Positions 1 through 12,916 of a DNA stretch of 64,000 nucleotides are shown here, in pieces. The stretch lies in assembly GCF_020184175.1 (NCBI RefSeq), contig NC_065530.1, positions 1,736,001 through 1,800,000 of the forward strand, in the 5' to 3' direction. Position numbers and translations under genes: made by a program. This DNA is from Aphis gossypii. Its lineage: Eukaryota > Arthropoda > Insecta > Hemiptera > Aphididae. The first letter of the stretch is position 1; each line of letters begins with the position of its first letter. The notes under the pieces are model-generated. The model made no database searches. It was given only the letters and a program-made list of their open reading frames with translations, and was not told the DNA's origin.

Positions 1-1766
1 AATTTCCATTAAAAATACAATTGGTCAAAAAACATTTATTTTAGGATTGTTTTGAAATTTCACGTTAATATTCACGGTATTCACTTACCTAGTTTAAAAA
101 AATATTTTGAATACTGCACGCAAGTGTTATTAATAAATTTTTTTTGATGAACTTTCTTTTATAAAATGTTTTTGACATAACTGTCCTAGACCCCTATATG
201 TATAGACTTGTATTTACAATAGTGCGTATTTCGTAAAACATCAATAACAATAATATAACCACTTCTTATTTTATACGAAATATATTGTTTGTATTATGAT
301 ACCTAAAACAATTCACATATTATTATACACTTATGCAGTGTATATGATTAAGCAGAGTATAATATACAACCAGCTAATGGAACAAGTTTCTATGTATTGC
401 AATCCATAGGTATTACACTGTAATATAGTACTTTCTGCATGCGAAAATTGCTTTCCCGTCATAAAACCTATAATTCTGCGGTGCTCTAGTGAAATGTGTA
501 TTTTCGCAATTCCAAGACTGTCAATAATACGCTTTATACTGTACCTATACTTAAATATGTTTATGTCCGAGCACTGCAAACTAAGTTCTAAGTAAAATAT
601 AATAGTATATAATAACGATACATGTGTAGTAAGATACGATGTTTAATTTTATATATTATTTTAATTTATGTTTTGCAGCTCGTCTGCAACTACGTGTATT
701 TAATCAACATAGCGTTTTATAAACGCCACGACAATATTACAGCAACAGATGTGCGATAAAACTGAATGTATAGGTCTCGATCTACGTGTTTATGTGCGTT
801 CGAGTGGTTTTTCGTACATAATATTTTTTTAGAAACGAGTTGGAGGATCACCGACGTATAATGGCCTTGAAATATTTAGACATTGGAGTATGTTGATTTG
901 ATTTTTTAACCTGTTCGATTATTTAAAATAAAAACACATATAATAAAATAACAAAAAAAAAAAATAAATATAGGAATATAGAATACACTTTTAGAATCTT
1001 TCATGCAAACATTGCGAACATATTGACTCTCTAGTAAAAAATGTTCTGAATAATTATTACTTATCCGCAAACAATAAGCCAAATTATTTACTATTGAAAT
1101 AAAGGATATTGAATGAAAAATAGTATTTAAAGAGGTATTTAAAAAAAAAATTTTCATTTGATAATGGTTGGGTTTTAAAATACAATGATGAACAAATTTT
1201 AATAAAAATATTTACAAACACAAATAATGCATTTATAATTAATCTTTTTTTTTAAATTTAAATTTCATATCAAGGATTAGAAGGAATTACAGGATATAAG
1301 TGAACAATAGAATTATTATTATTATTATTTTTTTAAACTATTGTTGGATGAATTATCATGTAAAACATTTATATACTGAAAGTCTGAGCACTCTACATAC
1401 TTATGATAGTTATTATTATTTTTTAAACAAAATAATATTTATAATTCGTAATATTTATATGTATATAATAATTATTAATTAATAAGTAAAAACTTACTTA
1501 AACTTATTCTTGAATATCATATTTTCAAGTTCTTGAGATTTTTTGAACTAGTTATCTGGTCATCTTGTGATGATACCTATAACTTCTGTATTTCGAACGA
1601 GAATACTTTATTTTTACCATAAATTATTTAATAGGATTTAAATAATATATATAAATATATTTTGGCCTAAATCAAAATTTGAACGAATAGTTTTTCAATT
1701 GTTAAAATATTTATTATACTGCTAGTAGTGTTACAAAACAAACAGTGGCACCCAAGATATATTTTT

Positions 1767-2424
1767 AAGGTGTAGAAAGATACATTTTTAGCCATGCACT
1801 CACCTTTAAAACGTTTTTAAATAATTTTGAATATTTTTTTTTTATTGCTAATTTGTTTAATTTATATGAGCTATCTCTCTCTCTCTCAAAAAAAAATACT
1901 ACTTGATATAAACATTATGAACAAAATATCCATTTGATAATTAAATAATTAAAGAGAATAGTAGGCCAATTAAGAAAAATCATTACATTCTATGCATTAC
2001 TAATACACATGTAATATTGGACTTAATATTTACTACAATTGGACCATTTTTATAATTTATAAATATTAATGAATTAAATTTTTCAAAACTCTATAAGTAT
2101 AACCCTCGTATTTTTTAAATTCATTATCATAGGACTATTATACTTATAACACAAAGTAAAATAACTAAAAAATTACTTGTTCGAATTTGATTTTGATACG
2201 TCAATATTTTTTTGTATAATAATTATACACCAAATAATTGACAGTAGAAAATTAGGGATTTCATTTGAAACATAGAAGTTTGTGTCATCACGTGATACTA
2301 CTTACATAGTATGCAAAATTTCAAGAATTCTAAAATATAGTCTTTAAGTATATTTTTAAGTTCCAAAAAATATAGATAGAATAAAGAAAAATGGGGTTTA
2401 GCACGCTTAGTGAATCACTCTGTA
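1767..2424. mobile_element. Degenerate inverted-repeat element, copy 1 of the CAGAGTGATT-end MITE family
   Basis: The right end, read on the minus strand, is TACAGAGTGATTCACTAAGC, closely matching the left end at 11552 (TACAGAGTGATTTATCAGAC). A decayed left end at about 1767-1812 contains GCCATGCACTCACC, like the GCATGCTCACC block of the 21283-21455 copy. The interior near 2230-2300, read on the minus strand, shares a motif (TTTCAAATGAAA then CTAATTTTCTACTG) with the copy at 11.7 kb. No coding capacity. The left boundary is uncertain. Confidence 0.5.
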
Positions 2425-4942
2425 GGTATAGTATATATTATGAAGTTAATATGCACGTTTTCGAACATTACGAAATTTCATAATTAAATTAATTATACCT
2501 ATGCATACCTATGTTAAAAGTAAGTGAATAGGTATTATATTAATTATTTTTGGAATATACATATTATAATTGTATAATATATTGTAATAAAATAAAATAT
2601 ATGAGAAAATAAGAACAATTATTTTTTTTTTATTTTGTATCGAAAGTACCTACGTGATTTGCTTTATAAGCATACTTACCAAATATACATCATATAGTTA
2701 CGCATATTGTTTACCAATTATTAATTATAATACAATTATGTTACTGTCGTAAGTTATTGATTATTAATAGATAATAATTTTTCAGTTAAAAAGATTGCAG
2801 CTACAAATGTTTCATATACCATTATATTAATCGGAAATATAACAAATATAACGAAACGATGTAGTAAGCGTGTACATTTTAAGTAGTTTTTAGAAAATTG
2901 GCAAAAATGATTGAAAACAACATTTTTTATGGAACACTTTTAAAGGTAATTGCTTATAATTACTTATTCATTAACAATATAACCCTGTAAAGACCAAACA
3001 TTTTAAGTAATTATTTAATTTGATATTACATACAATACCTATTAATTATTATAATATAAAAGGATCTCGATCTTTGTATATTTCTTGTTTTATAAAAAAG
3101 AATTAGTTAAAACCCTCCACTCCTAGAATCCATTCCTTTCAAATTTTAAACACCGATGTTATATCTACGAATAAGATAATTTAATATTATAGTAATTTTG
3201 GTGACGTATATTAATATAAAAATCGTAAAATCATAAAATAAATCGGTGATTAGGTAGGAATATCGTATATAATAATAAATAAGGGAGCAATATAAATGTA
3301 AAATTCGGTAAATGGCAATAATAAATTATTATGAGTGTATGATCACACGAGAAAAATTACCAATTATTGTAATACCCAAGTTAATAAAACAAGTTTTAGA
3401 AATAACACATTATTTTCATAAAATAAGTTATTACTACGTTAATAAATAATAGCAAAAAAGATGATACCAGTATATAGTATATTGTAAACATAACAGGTAA
3501 TATTAATTATATTGTAATGATATAGTAATCGGTACTCGGTAGATTAAATATCGTAAAATCGGTTTTTCCTTTAATGTAACTAATGCATAATGATTTTTTC
3601 CTTACGAATCGTCATGAGCGCTGCAGTATAGATTTAAAAGTTGAGCAGCAAGCCTCAAACCCTCACCGCTATAATATAAAGACTTAGCACTTAGATGTTA
3701 CTTTTGATATTAAACTTGCATTCAAGACACATTTTTGCAGGATTTATAATTTAAGGCTTCATTCAACTTATATATTTCTTAAAAAGAAACTATATGAGTT
3801 ATTTTGCTCTGATGAGCTTAAATTAGTTTATTTTTTATTGGTAAGATATAGTTTTGAGTAATATTATGTTGCACTAATTTAGTTAAATCAGTCTATAAAT
3901 CAGATTCAAGGCTTAAAGTAAATAAAAAATAACTTATAAGATATTTGTTCGTTAAATATAATGTTAAATGAGAACCTCATTGAGGTTAAAATGAAGTTAG
4001 ATTATTTTTTTAAGATCTAGAAGAAATAAATTATCAAAATTTAGAAATTTTGTTAAAGCTCATCGTTTAAAAAACCGTCACTGATTGTCTATTTCGTATT
4101 AAGAATTTACATTTTAAAATGACTATATCAATATGTAAACTAAAGATTAAAGTTATAAATAAAAAAAATATACTGGCATAGTTATAATAACAGCAGATAA
4201 TATGGTTAATATTGAGTTCAAAATTTGTTAAATATAAAAATTAAAAATTAAAAATGTACAGTTTAAATATTATTAACTTTTTACCACAAAAAAGAGATAA
4301 ATTATAATATTAATAAATACAGCCTTCGGGAATTTTATTATGACTAATATCTAAACATCAAACAATATAGATTGTGATGATTCTAATTTATTATTTGTCT
4401 GTCTTTCGGGTATTCATTCCTATGCGCATGGTCGTATGGATCCAGTAAACTAATAGTCCCTCAAGTTTTGGGTGAAATTTTGAAAATAGTGTGATTTCTA
4501 AGTCAAGAAAGTCGAAAGTGAGACGTGTAATCATTCTGAAGTTCTATCCATGTGGAAAATGTCGAAAACTCTACTCGCGCGTGATACGATAATATTCACA
4601 AAATGTTTTTGATAAATAATTATGTATAATTTTGAAAATTCATTAATCAAGACTCGAAATCGTAATACAAGCAAGGTTAACCATATTCTTACATCGCTCC
4701 GGCTGCCATATATGTATTATGTATATCTTAAATATCTTGAAAACGGATGGTTGGTAAGGTACTCATTATAGTATGAGTATAATGGCTAATATTTATCACA
4801 AAGATCTTATACAATGTTATAAAAAAACAACCGTTGTGTTCTCGATAATTCATAGACCTTAGTTAAATTAAGACAAGGATTTTAATGTCTTAAAAACAAG
4901 AGAAATGCTAAAAAAATTATGACTTAGTAAGAAGAATAGCTA

Positions 4943-5811
4943 TTTTAGTTATTTTATTATAATTTAAAAATATCTTGAGGTGATTTGAGACTTTTACGTA
5001 TAAAATATACATATAATTATATTTTATAAAACAATGAATTTTTCATAATTTTTCATAAGCGTGTTTAAACTTAGAAGTTAGAATTTTGGCAAAATGTAGA
5101 AATTATTTTGTAAATTAGATATTTATAAATATATTTTTTTATTCTAAATATTTAACAATTTATTATCCCTCATAAGTTTTTCAACCACCTATAATCAAAA
5201 AAAAAATTCAAAAAAGTTAACGAATACTCGCATTAATTTTTTTATTATCTTTCTAAGTTCAAATTTCTATAACAACCGTAAAATAACTTTCTCCTTTATC
5301 GATTTTTGATATTTTGTTTTAATTCAAAAACTAATAACCGTAGATAATTGGAATTTTCACCAGTTGTTTTATTATCATTTTCTAACCGTGCTATAATTTG
5401 AAAAATATTTTGATTTCTTTTGAGCTACTTATATACATTTTACATTCTCGATTTTTTTGATTGATAAAAAAATTTATTTTGGTAAAAAAGTTTGAAAATT
5501 TAACTCATAAGTTGGTTATATACCAATTAAAAAACATCGAAAATATATAATATATATAACCACACTATTTTTTTTTACAAGCATTTAAAGTTTTACTGTT
5601 GACAAGATTCAGATAAAGTTTTAATGGTGTTTACTATCATTGCACATTTTTAGTTGTTAGTTGAATTGTATTAAATTATCCAATATTGAGTTTTAAAAAA
5701 GAAAATAATATAGGTTCTCATGTTGAACACAGCATAAATGTACATACAACGCATAGCATATTAGATGTTTGAAGAATTGCGATTTTAGTTATTTTATTAT
5801 AATTTAAATAT
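4943..5811. repeat. Interspersed repeat fragments sharing a 26-bp word
   Basis: The word starting TTTTAGTTATTTTATTATAA occurs at 4943-4968 and again at 5786-5811 in direct orientation, each preceded by similar sequence (GAAGAAT.GC.ATTTTAG). This suggests two copies of one old repeat. No TIRs or ORF seen. Confidence 0.45.
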
Positions 5812-7248
5812 TTTTATTTCCGTTCATAATCGTATGTAATGATTTATCGTTAAATCAAAATGAAATACATTTTTTTTAATGACCTTCTTAATAATGAGAT
5901 TCACTTGACTTCTATAGTATAGCAGAGCGATTACTTATTTCCCCCCTTATCTTATTCTTTTTAGTGGAGTAGTTCATGGTAATATTTTATCAATTTTTAT
6001 CCGTTCATATAAAAATACCTACCAAAAATGTAATTTAAGTCGAAAAAATGCACTAATATTTTAAAAATAAATGTAAAATATAATTTTCATTTCTAAGTAA
6101 AAAAAAAAAAAAATTTTGTTTGGAAAGCAATAATATTTTAAGATATAAAAAAAATTTTCATTTAATTCCTCGTTATATCTTTAATCATTAATCGGTTTAT
6201 GGTTGCGTCAATTTATCATAATAAAAAATAATATTCTCTTTAAAATTATAGTATAAATATTACAATAATTCAACACCGGCCACAGGAGCCACCGAGGTGA
6301 ACAAAGCGGGACGACCTGGAGTTTTCATCATCGTCTTTCGTATTATTATTTGTTTATGTTTTACATAATATTATAAGATGAATACAATACATTTGATCGT
6401 ATCGATTAAACACAGATTCGATTAATTAAATTGTTTTACTGCTAATCGTACAACATAGATGATTAAATAATGATAATTAAAATATTTCAATGCTATAATT
6501 GCTATAGCTACTGTGACTCGCGACAACTTTACTATACAATTTTTTGTTTTAAAATAACATATTTAGCGTGATGCGAATCACTCATGTATTTATTTCTAAC
6601 ACATATTATATAGGCTATAGCCTTGTAAAAGATACCTTTTAAAAATATTCAATATCAAATATAAATGCATTTTTAAAGAATTTGTATCGACGTAACTTTA
6701 ATATTTTTATTTTATTTTTATTATCTTTTTTGTTTTTAGTTATATGTGATTAAAAACTTATGATGAATATTGTATTAAATTTTCAACATTTCTGACCAAC
6801 CGAAAAAATATTTTTATTTATTTTTAGATATAGGTACTTATTATAGGATACCACTACAAATAAAAAATATTTTGAAAATTATACCATGTATATAAAAAAA
6901 AAATGATAGTATTATAAAGATTTAGTGAAAATGTCAAGTATCTATAGTTATTCGTTCTTCAATTACAATAATAAAAACACAATATTCAGGTGATCATCGT
7001 AACAGTATAAATAGGTTCGACATTGCATAATCTATCACAGGGGACAGTCTGCCGCTACTATAGTTTTTAATATATGAAAGTTACGCCAGAATAATCGTTG
7101 TAACATCGATAACAATGGTTTTTTTTAAGCTTAGACACGTATTTAATCATTAATATTATATGGATATAGGTGTTATACGTTAATGAATACTATAAATAGG
7201 TAAATAAATTTAATAACATCGTTTTTGTCTTCATTGTGGATTTATGTA

Positions 7249-7699
7249 TATACGGGGTCATCCATTTAACGTAAGACATTCATTATTTTAGATAATACTA
7301 TTGTTTTAGAAAATATTATTTTGTATATGATTTAATTTTTACTGTTTATTTATAGTTATCATATTTAAAATTTTCAAAATTATTATTTGAGGATTTTTAA
7401 AAATATGATTCCAGATAAGTAAGTAATCTATAATCGAATCTATCTATAATCGAAATATTGGATATTTTGCAATGTTCCAACTTCACTCATCTAAATTTAA
7501 AATAGCTCATAAGCTTAATAATTAAAAATGTCATTTAAAAAAAAAGATAACAATAAAAATAGTAAATTATTTATATTTATTAAAAAAAAAAATTCTGTTT
7601 TTAACGATTAAAAATTATGCAAAAAATTGTTTTTATTGTAATGGTTTTTTTTTTAAAAAAAATAACGAATGTCTTTCATTAAACGTATCACCCGGTATA
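7249..7699. mobile_element. MITE with ~40-bp TIRs, Tc1/mariner-like
   Basis: The left end starts ACGGGGTCATCCATTTAACG and the right end, reverse complemented, ACCGGGTGATACGTTTAATG. Both then continue into AAGACATTC.TTATTT, giving about 80% identity over 40 bases. TATA sequence flanks both sides, consistent with a TA target duplication. The 450-bp interior is AT-rich and non-coding. Confidence 0.7.
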
Positions 7700-10600
7700 T
7701 TATGTATTTATAAAAGCAAAACTTCATCATAAAACACCATCTATAGACGATTGTAAGTAATGCAAGAAAAAGTGAAAAAGTATATAAAATTCAATATTGG
7801 CATCCCAACCGTGCACGCCGTGAATATGATAATACCTCCACAATTAAAATATCAAAATACACATCGTGTCGATTAATTATAATTACAATCGTATTGGTTT
7901 ATTTGTATATTTTGTTATACAAAACATTGATATAATATCTTTTATATTATCACATAGGTCGTCATTAAATTCGTGGATTTGTTAATAATATGGCAATATA
8001 CTTTACATTAAAACTAATTAAGTTAAGTTTAAAAACACTATTAAAATACATATACATTACCAATGTATAATTAATAATTATTAGTTGAGAACAATATATT
8101 TTATGTATAGGAATATAATATCATTTATTTTTGATTATGACCGCAGTATATGACAAAATCAAATGCAACATTGTTGAACTGAATTTAGAGGTACCTGCTT
8201 TTATTTCAAGAACAAATTTTCAGGACTCTAATTAGGTAAGTTTTAAGCTGGTTGAATTATTTAGATATAAAAAAAATCTTCTCTGACAGTTTCATTGAAG
8301 TAACCAAAAATTAATGCAACAAATAAATTATATTTAATTATTATTAGTATTATTTGAACAAAATAAATAATCAAATTCATAAAATGATTTTCAATTTTTT
8401 AAAGACGAATGATGATTATTATTATAATAGATATAAATACCACTATAGTATTTATAATCAATACTAATATGCACGTTTGAGTGTTTATTTACAAAAATTG
8501 TTTACGAATTTTTTATGTTTCATTAAATGTCTTTTACCCACTAATTTACATATTTTTAGAACTTTTAATTTTTTAGATCCTCTTATATAACAATATTACT
8601 AAGATAGCAGAAACCCGTCGTTAGTAGGAAAACAAAATAATATTAATAACTTGGTTACGCGTAATTAATATGATATTCATAGGTAGCTAGATAAATTATT
8701 ATGAATAGTTAAATGTAGTGTTTGTGATTTTGTGTAAACAAAATGGTTTCGTTTGTTGTATTAGTACATAATTATACCTAAAGTCTATGATAGAAGGTTA
8801 TTTAATGTTTATAAATAATATTACGCAATTTCTGGAGAAAAATATCTTATAAGTCTTGTGAATTATCGAAAAACATATAAATTTTAAAAATAATATCGAT
8901 TTTTTATTATAATTATTATAATTTTAATTAATATACAAGTTTTTTGCGGTGGCTTAAAATAAAATATATTCGTTATTCAATTTAATTATAAGCTGTAGGC
9001 CGAATAGATTAATAGAAGTCAATAAATTAATCGTTAACAAAGATTAAGCGTTGTTATATAACTGTTTTAACTAGGGCTGACTAATAATGACTTTGTTACT
9101 TTTTGGCATAAATCATATTAATATTGTATAAGAATAATGTGACGTAAGTTAAACTGATTAAAATGGTCTAATATAACTGAGTGTCGATTTACTATGGCCT
9201 AAGATAATTACGAGGACTTATGAAAATTAAATTAAAAAGGAAATCATGGGAAACTGAAGTATGCCAATTAAACGATTATGGACGAAACGATAACTGAGTG
9301 TTAGGATTTGGAGTTCATTCTACTGAACTAATATTATAGACTAATAGAAACGCTTAGACGTATTTTATGAAAATCGAATTTTTCAATAGAATTTCGTATA
9401 ACACCATCTGTTTTTCTCATGGCTTATATACTGTGAGTATGTCCAAATTGCGACTTGCTAGCCGCATGTGGCTATCGTCATAGTAATATGTAACTCGAGT
9501 CTTATTTATAAAATCGAAATTTACTAATTATTGTTATGAATAAAAAATGTTTAGAAAGCGTTTATTAAAGTTTATCAAATTATATAAAATATATTCATAA
9601 ATATGTTGGCTCTTGGTATAATTATTATTGTATTTTTCTATATGACTTACGAACACGTTCATGTTTGCTACCCCTGCTGTATAGTAGCCTAAGCTCTCTA
9701 GTATCTACTATCTACAGTGTTTTTCTTATAATTTTATTAAGTAGAAAATATTTTTCTTTATGGCACGATATTTTGTGGTTGTAAATATGATAATAATTGT
9801 ATAGTAGGCAACAGATACGATTCGTATTTTCGGTATTTTTAGTAATAGCTTTAAAATGAAAATTTGTTTGATATTGTTGATTTAATTAAGGCTGAAAAAA
9901 ATTATAAGCTTTCAACTGATAAATTCACTTGATTTACTTTTTGTGCAAAACATTTCAACTAGAATGAGTTAATATTTTTCTTTCTAATCGACCACACTTA
10001 ATTTTTACCTATGTAAATACTATATACATAAGAAAAAATCTAAAAAACTTAAACTTATACACCTAAATTGAATACTAATATTATAAAAAACATATTTTTT
10101 TTTCAAACTTAATTTTTATTTGTATTATTATTTTCTCATATAAAATATTTTACGTAATTTAGCCCTACATTCTTTCAAACATAATATTTTAAGTTCGCTT
10201 TAATATTATCTTTGTATAGGTAGTTACATAAATCTGTTACTTAAACTTTATCGTTTATCAAGTAAAATGTCACTGTTTTTTAAGAACTTATATATATATA
10301 TATTTTTTTTTTTTATTATTTTAGAATTTCGGATCATTAATGTAAAATTAAAAATGTGTCTGAAATTTTTGGTTTTAATGTTTGTTTACATTAAATACTG
10401 TATTCGTGGGTTTAAGTACAATTAATGCAATTGTATAATTTCTGTTTTTCTTGATAAATAAGTAGATAAATAAGTAAAATACTTTTTATACAAGATTCGC
10501 ATACTAACTAAAAAATAGATGGGCCTTTGCCCTTTTTCAAACCAATTTAATAATATTAATTTTTTCTGTATTCATTTTAAATTATCGGCGTGGTTTAAAT

Positions 10601-11551
10601 TTATTATTGTTTTACTGTTAGCACTTGAATTAACGATCTTGTGTTAATTTAACTCAACTGAACTTGAATTAACATATTATATTCATTAACTTGCCTAACA
10701 AGAATTTAATATATTTCTGACTTACATATACCGTGTATATACATGCGTGATGCCAGAACTTCTATATAAGCTATATTGATATGACCTGCAGCGAGGCAGC
10801 TATTGGTATTTGCAGTGTTTTTAGTATAATAATAAATTGATTACCTATAAATGTATACATATAACGTATAATATGAAGAATCTCAACGATTCTGCGACGA
10901 CTGCGCTGGTGATAAATCTCAGTGGACGAGAATAACAATATGTTAAAATCAAAATTACTACGAATATACAAGGTCGAGCTTTAGACGTTTTAGTACGCGT
11001 TGCTTATAATTTCAATATATTTTTTCCGGCCTTTTTTCTCTAATTGTTTTCGTTGCCGCTTATAGGTCATCCTGTTTAAATCAATGGCGAGGTGACGATA
11101 TTATTGCATAATATATTGATATGCGAGTACCTAAACACAATAAGTAATAATATTATGCTTTGATGCCATAATAATATTATAAAGGTGGAAAGTTTGTATA
11201 TGTTTAAACACGTTAATATCAGCAACTACTTGTCTGATTTCAATACAAATTATATCAATAAATTGCTATTGAAACTTGGGTGATGTTTTCTCCTTCTTTT
11301 TATTAATTCATTAGGTTGCTATAAGTTATATGTGGCTCACATATGAATTTTGTTTTGGTTCATGAAAATGAATATTTTTTGTTTATATTTATATGGTTAA
11401 CATTGGTTATAAAAATGAAATTTAAAAAAAAACCTGTGTACAATCACCCTATAGCGATTTGGTTCAACGACGATGACAACGACCTAGCCAAAGGCAATGC
11501 AATCACATAATGAAGTTTCATAGTGATAAATTAATTTAATATATATCCATG
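7700..11551. other. Non-coding AT-rich DNA
   Basis: No supported gene or well-bounded repeat. A (TA)n tract lies at about 10290-10303. The 66-residue minus-strand ORF near 10.8-10.97 kb shows no motif and is probably chance. Confidence 0.65.
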
Positions 11552-11939
11552 TACAGAGTGATTTATCAGACATATTCACTCTCTATTCGTCTTCAATAAT
11601 GAAGTAATTTTAGGTATGTCTTTTTAGGATTAACACATTTACTTAGAAATCATTTTTTAAATTATCGAGATTTTTTTTACTATATTTGAGAATTAGTCTT
11701 ATGTTGATTGTAGATACAAACTCCTGTTTTCAAATGAAAGTCCTCCTTTTCTACTATAAATTTTTAAATTTTTTTTTAAATTTAAATATAATTTAGATAA
11801 AACTCAAACAAATTTATCATTTTATAAGTGATAAAAAATAGTTTTGAGTAAGTTTAAAAATTTAAAAATCAGAATTTGAATTAATGTATTATTAAATGAA
11901 AAAAAATGAAGATGCACAAGCTTGGTAAAACACCTTGTA
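11552..11939. mobile_element. MITE, copy 2 of the CAGAGTGATT-end family
   Basis: Left end TACAGAGTGATTTATCAGAC; right end reverse complement TACAAGGTGTTTTACCAAGC, with similarity continuing inward (TTCAATAATGAAGTAATTTT against TTCATTTAATAATACATTAA). The interior contains TTTCAAATGAAAGTCCTCC, the family core also present near 2.25 kb. The 70 bases immediately left of the TIR match those left of the 21283 copy. Confidence 0.7.
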
Positions 11940-12049
11940 AATAAGCCATTGTTACGGGATTTTTTTTTTTAATGAAACATAATAATATTACATTTATTGT
12001 TTGTTATTCAAACGTACAACAAAAAGAAATGTCCTTATATTTGTTTTTT

Positions 12050-12620
12050 ATAGACTTAAAAACTACTCGACCGACTTAGGCGAAAGTTTCAAAGATTATT
12101 CTTATAGTGATATTAAAAATATGTAGAGATTTGTTTGAACCACTTTTTAAAATATTCTTAGTTCTATGTCCAATGTTCAATAAACCATGGGCGGTTTGTC
12201 TCATGTCCGAATCAGTCCAATTAGTTTCCAAAGCAGCTACACCGATATTATAGCGCCGGCTGTACCTATCAAATATTAATTGTTAATTTTTTCAGACATA
12301 TAGTTAAATGTATAGATAATTGTTGTAGTGTTTGTAATTTTTGAGCACTAAAAATATGTATTTTTTTGTGTTTTCAACAATAATTCTTGTCAAAAGTTAG
12401 AACTTTAGACGATTATCAAAAACATCGGTATGTTTATGTATCTTTGATATTTTTGAATTGTTTTAAGAACATCAAAAATATAAATTTACAGATTTATTTA
12501 TATCGTTTTTCAAAATTGCATTCGTTTTTCCTTTTTGCGACGATCCTTACTCCTCCTTCTTCAACTCCATGCGATAACCAATTGAGACGGGATTCTGGTT
12601 TTCGTGTCACGCGGCCGTCC
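12050..12620 (+). repeat. Dispersed repeat, copy A (possibly Helitron-derived)
   Basis: Begins with AACTACTCGACCGACTTAG, then TTTCAAAGATTATTC, and later TCCAATTAGTTTCC. The end near 12580 (ccaattgagacgggattctgg) matches ccatcgagacaagattctag at 24735-24756. Copies B and C share these blocks in the same order. The 'ACTACTCGACCGATTTTAA' phrase is common in insect non-autonomous DNA elements. It abuts the promoter-like island. Confidence 0.55.
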
Positions 12621-12639
12621 CCACCGGTTTCGATCTTTG

Positions 12640-12916
12640 GCTGGGTAGGGTAGGGTTAGCGGAGTGACCGGAAGGTCTGCCGTTACCCAAATACTCGCGT
12701 GCTGCTGACGACCGTCGTAATCGTACGGCGGACACGCGACCGAACGACCGACAATAACAATTATTATAACTCACTACTCGTGTCCGTTTTTCACCCTGCT
12801 GAAGTTTGTGTGTTCGGTTTGCGGTGAATTATATCGTAGAATCGGACATCAACGTCGACTTGCCGGCACATACGACACACCGTCGAAGTATACGATCACC
12901 GTCGGAGATCGTTTCG
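12640..12916 (+). promoter_or_regulatory. GC-rich promoter-like island and candidate non-coding first exon of the elongase gene
   Basis: A sharply GC- and CpG-richer stretch in AT-rich surroundings, with a TTATAA word near 12763-12768, ends at a strong donor (TTTCG then GTGAGTAA, GT at 12917). No long ORF is convincing in it. The next strong + strand acceptor joined to a real gene is at 37225, so this could be the first exon of the elongase with an intron of about 24.3 kb. It could equally belong to a non-coding RNA, and an alternative start could lie at the island near 36.1 kb. Confidence 0.4.

Larger units (their letters stand above)
1..7248. other. Non-coding AT-rich DNA, upstream flank
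   Basis: No ORF here has coding character; the short ones are chance frames in AT-rich DNA. It contains the repeat at 1767-2424 and old interspersed repeat fragments between about 4.9 and 5.85 kb. A small GC-richer patch at 6271-6320 has no recognisable content. Confidence 0.7.

Noticed and set aside
1300..1482. 60-residue + ORF rich in Ile, Tyr and Asn
   Set aside because: Composition follows AT-rich triplets; no start context, motif or splice signals.
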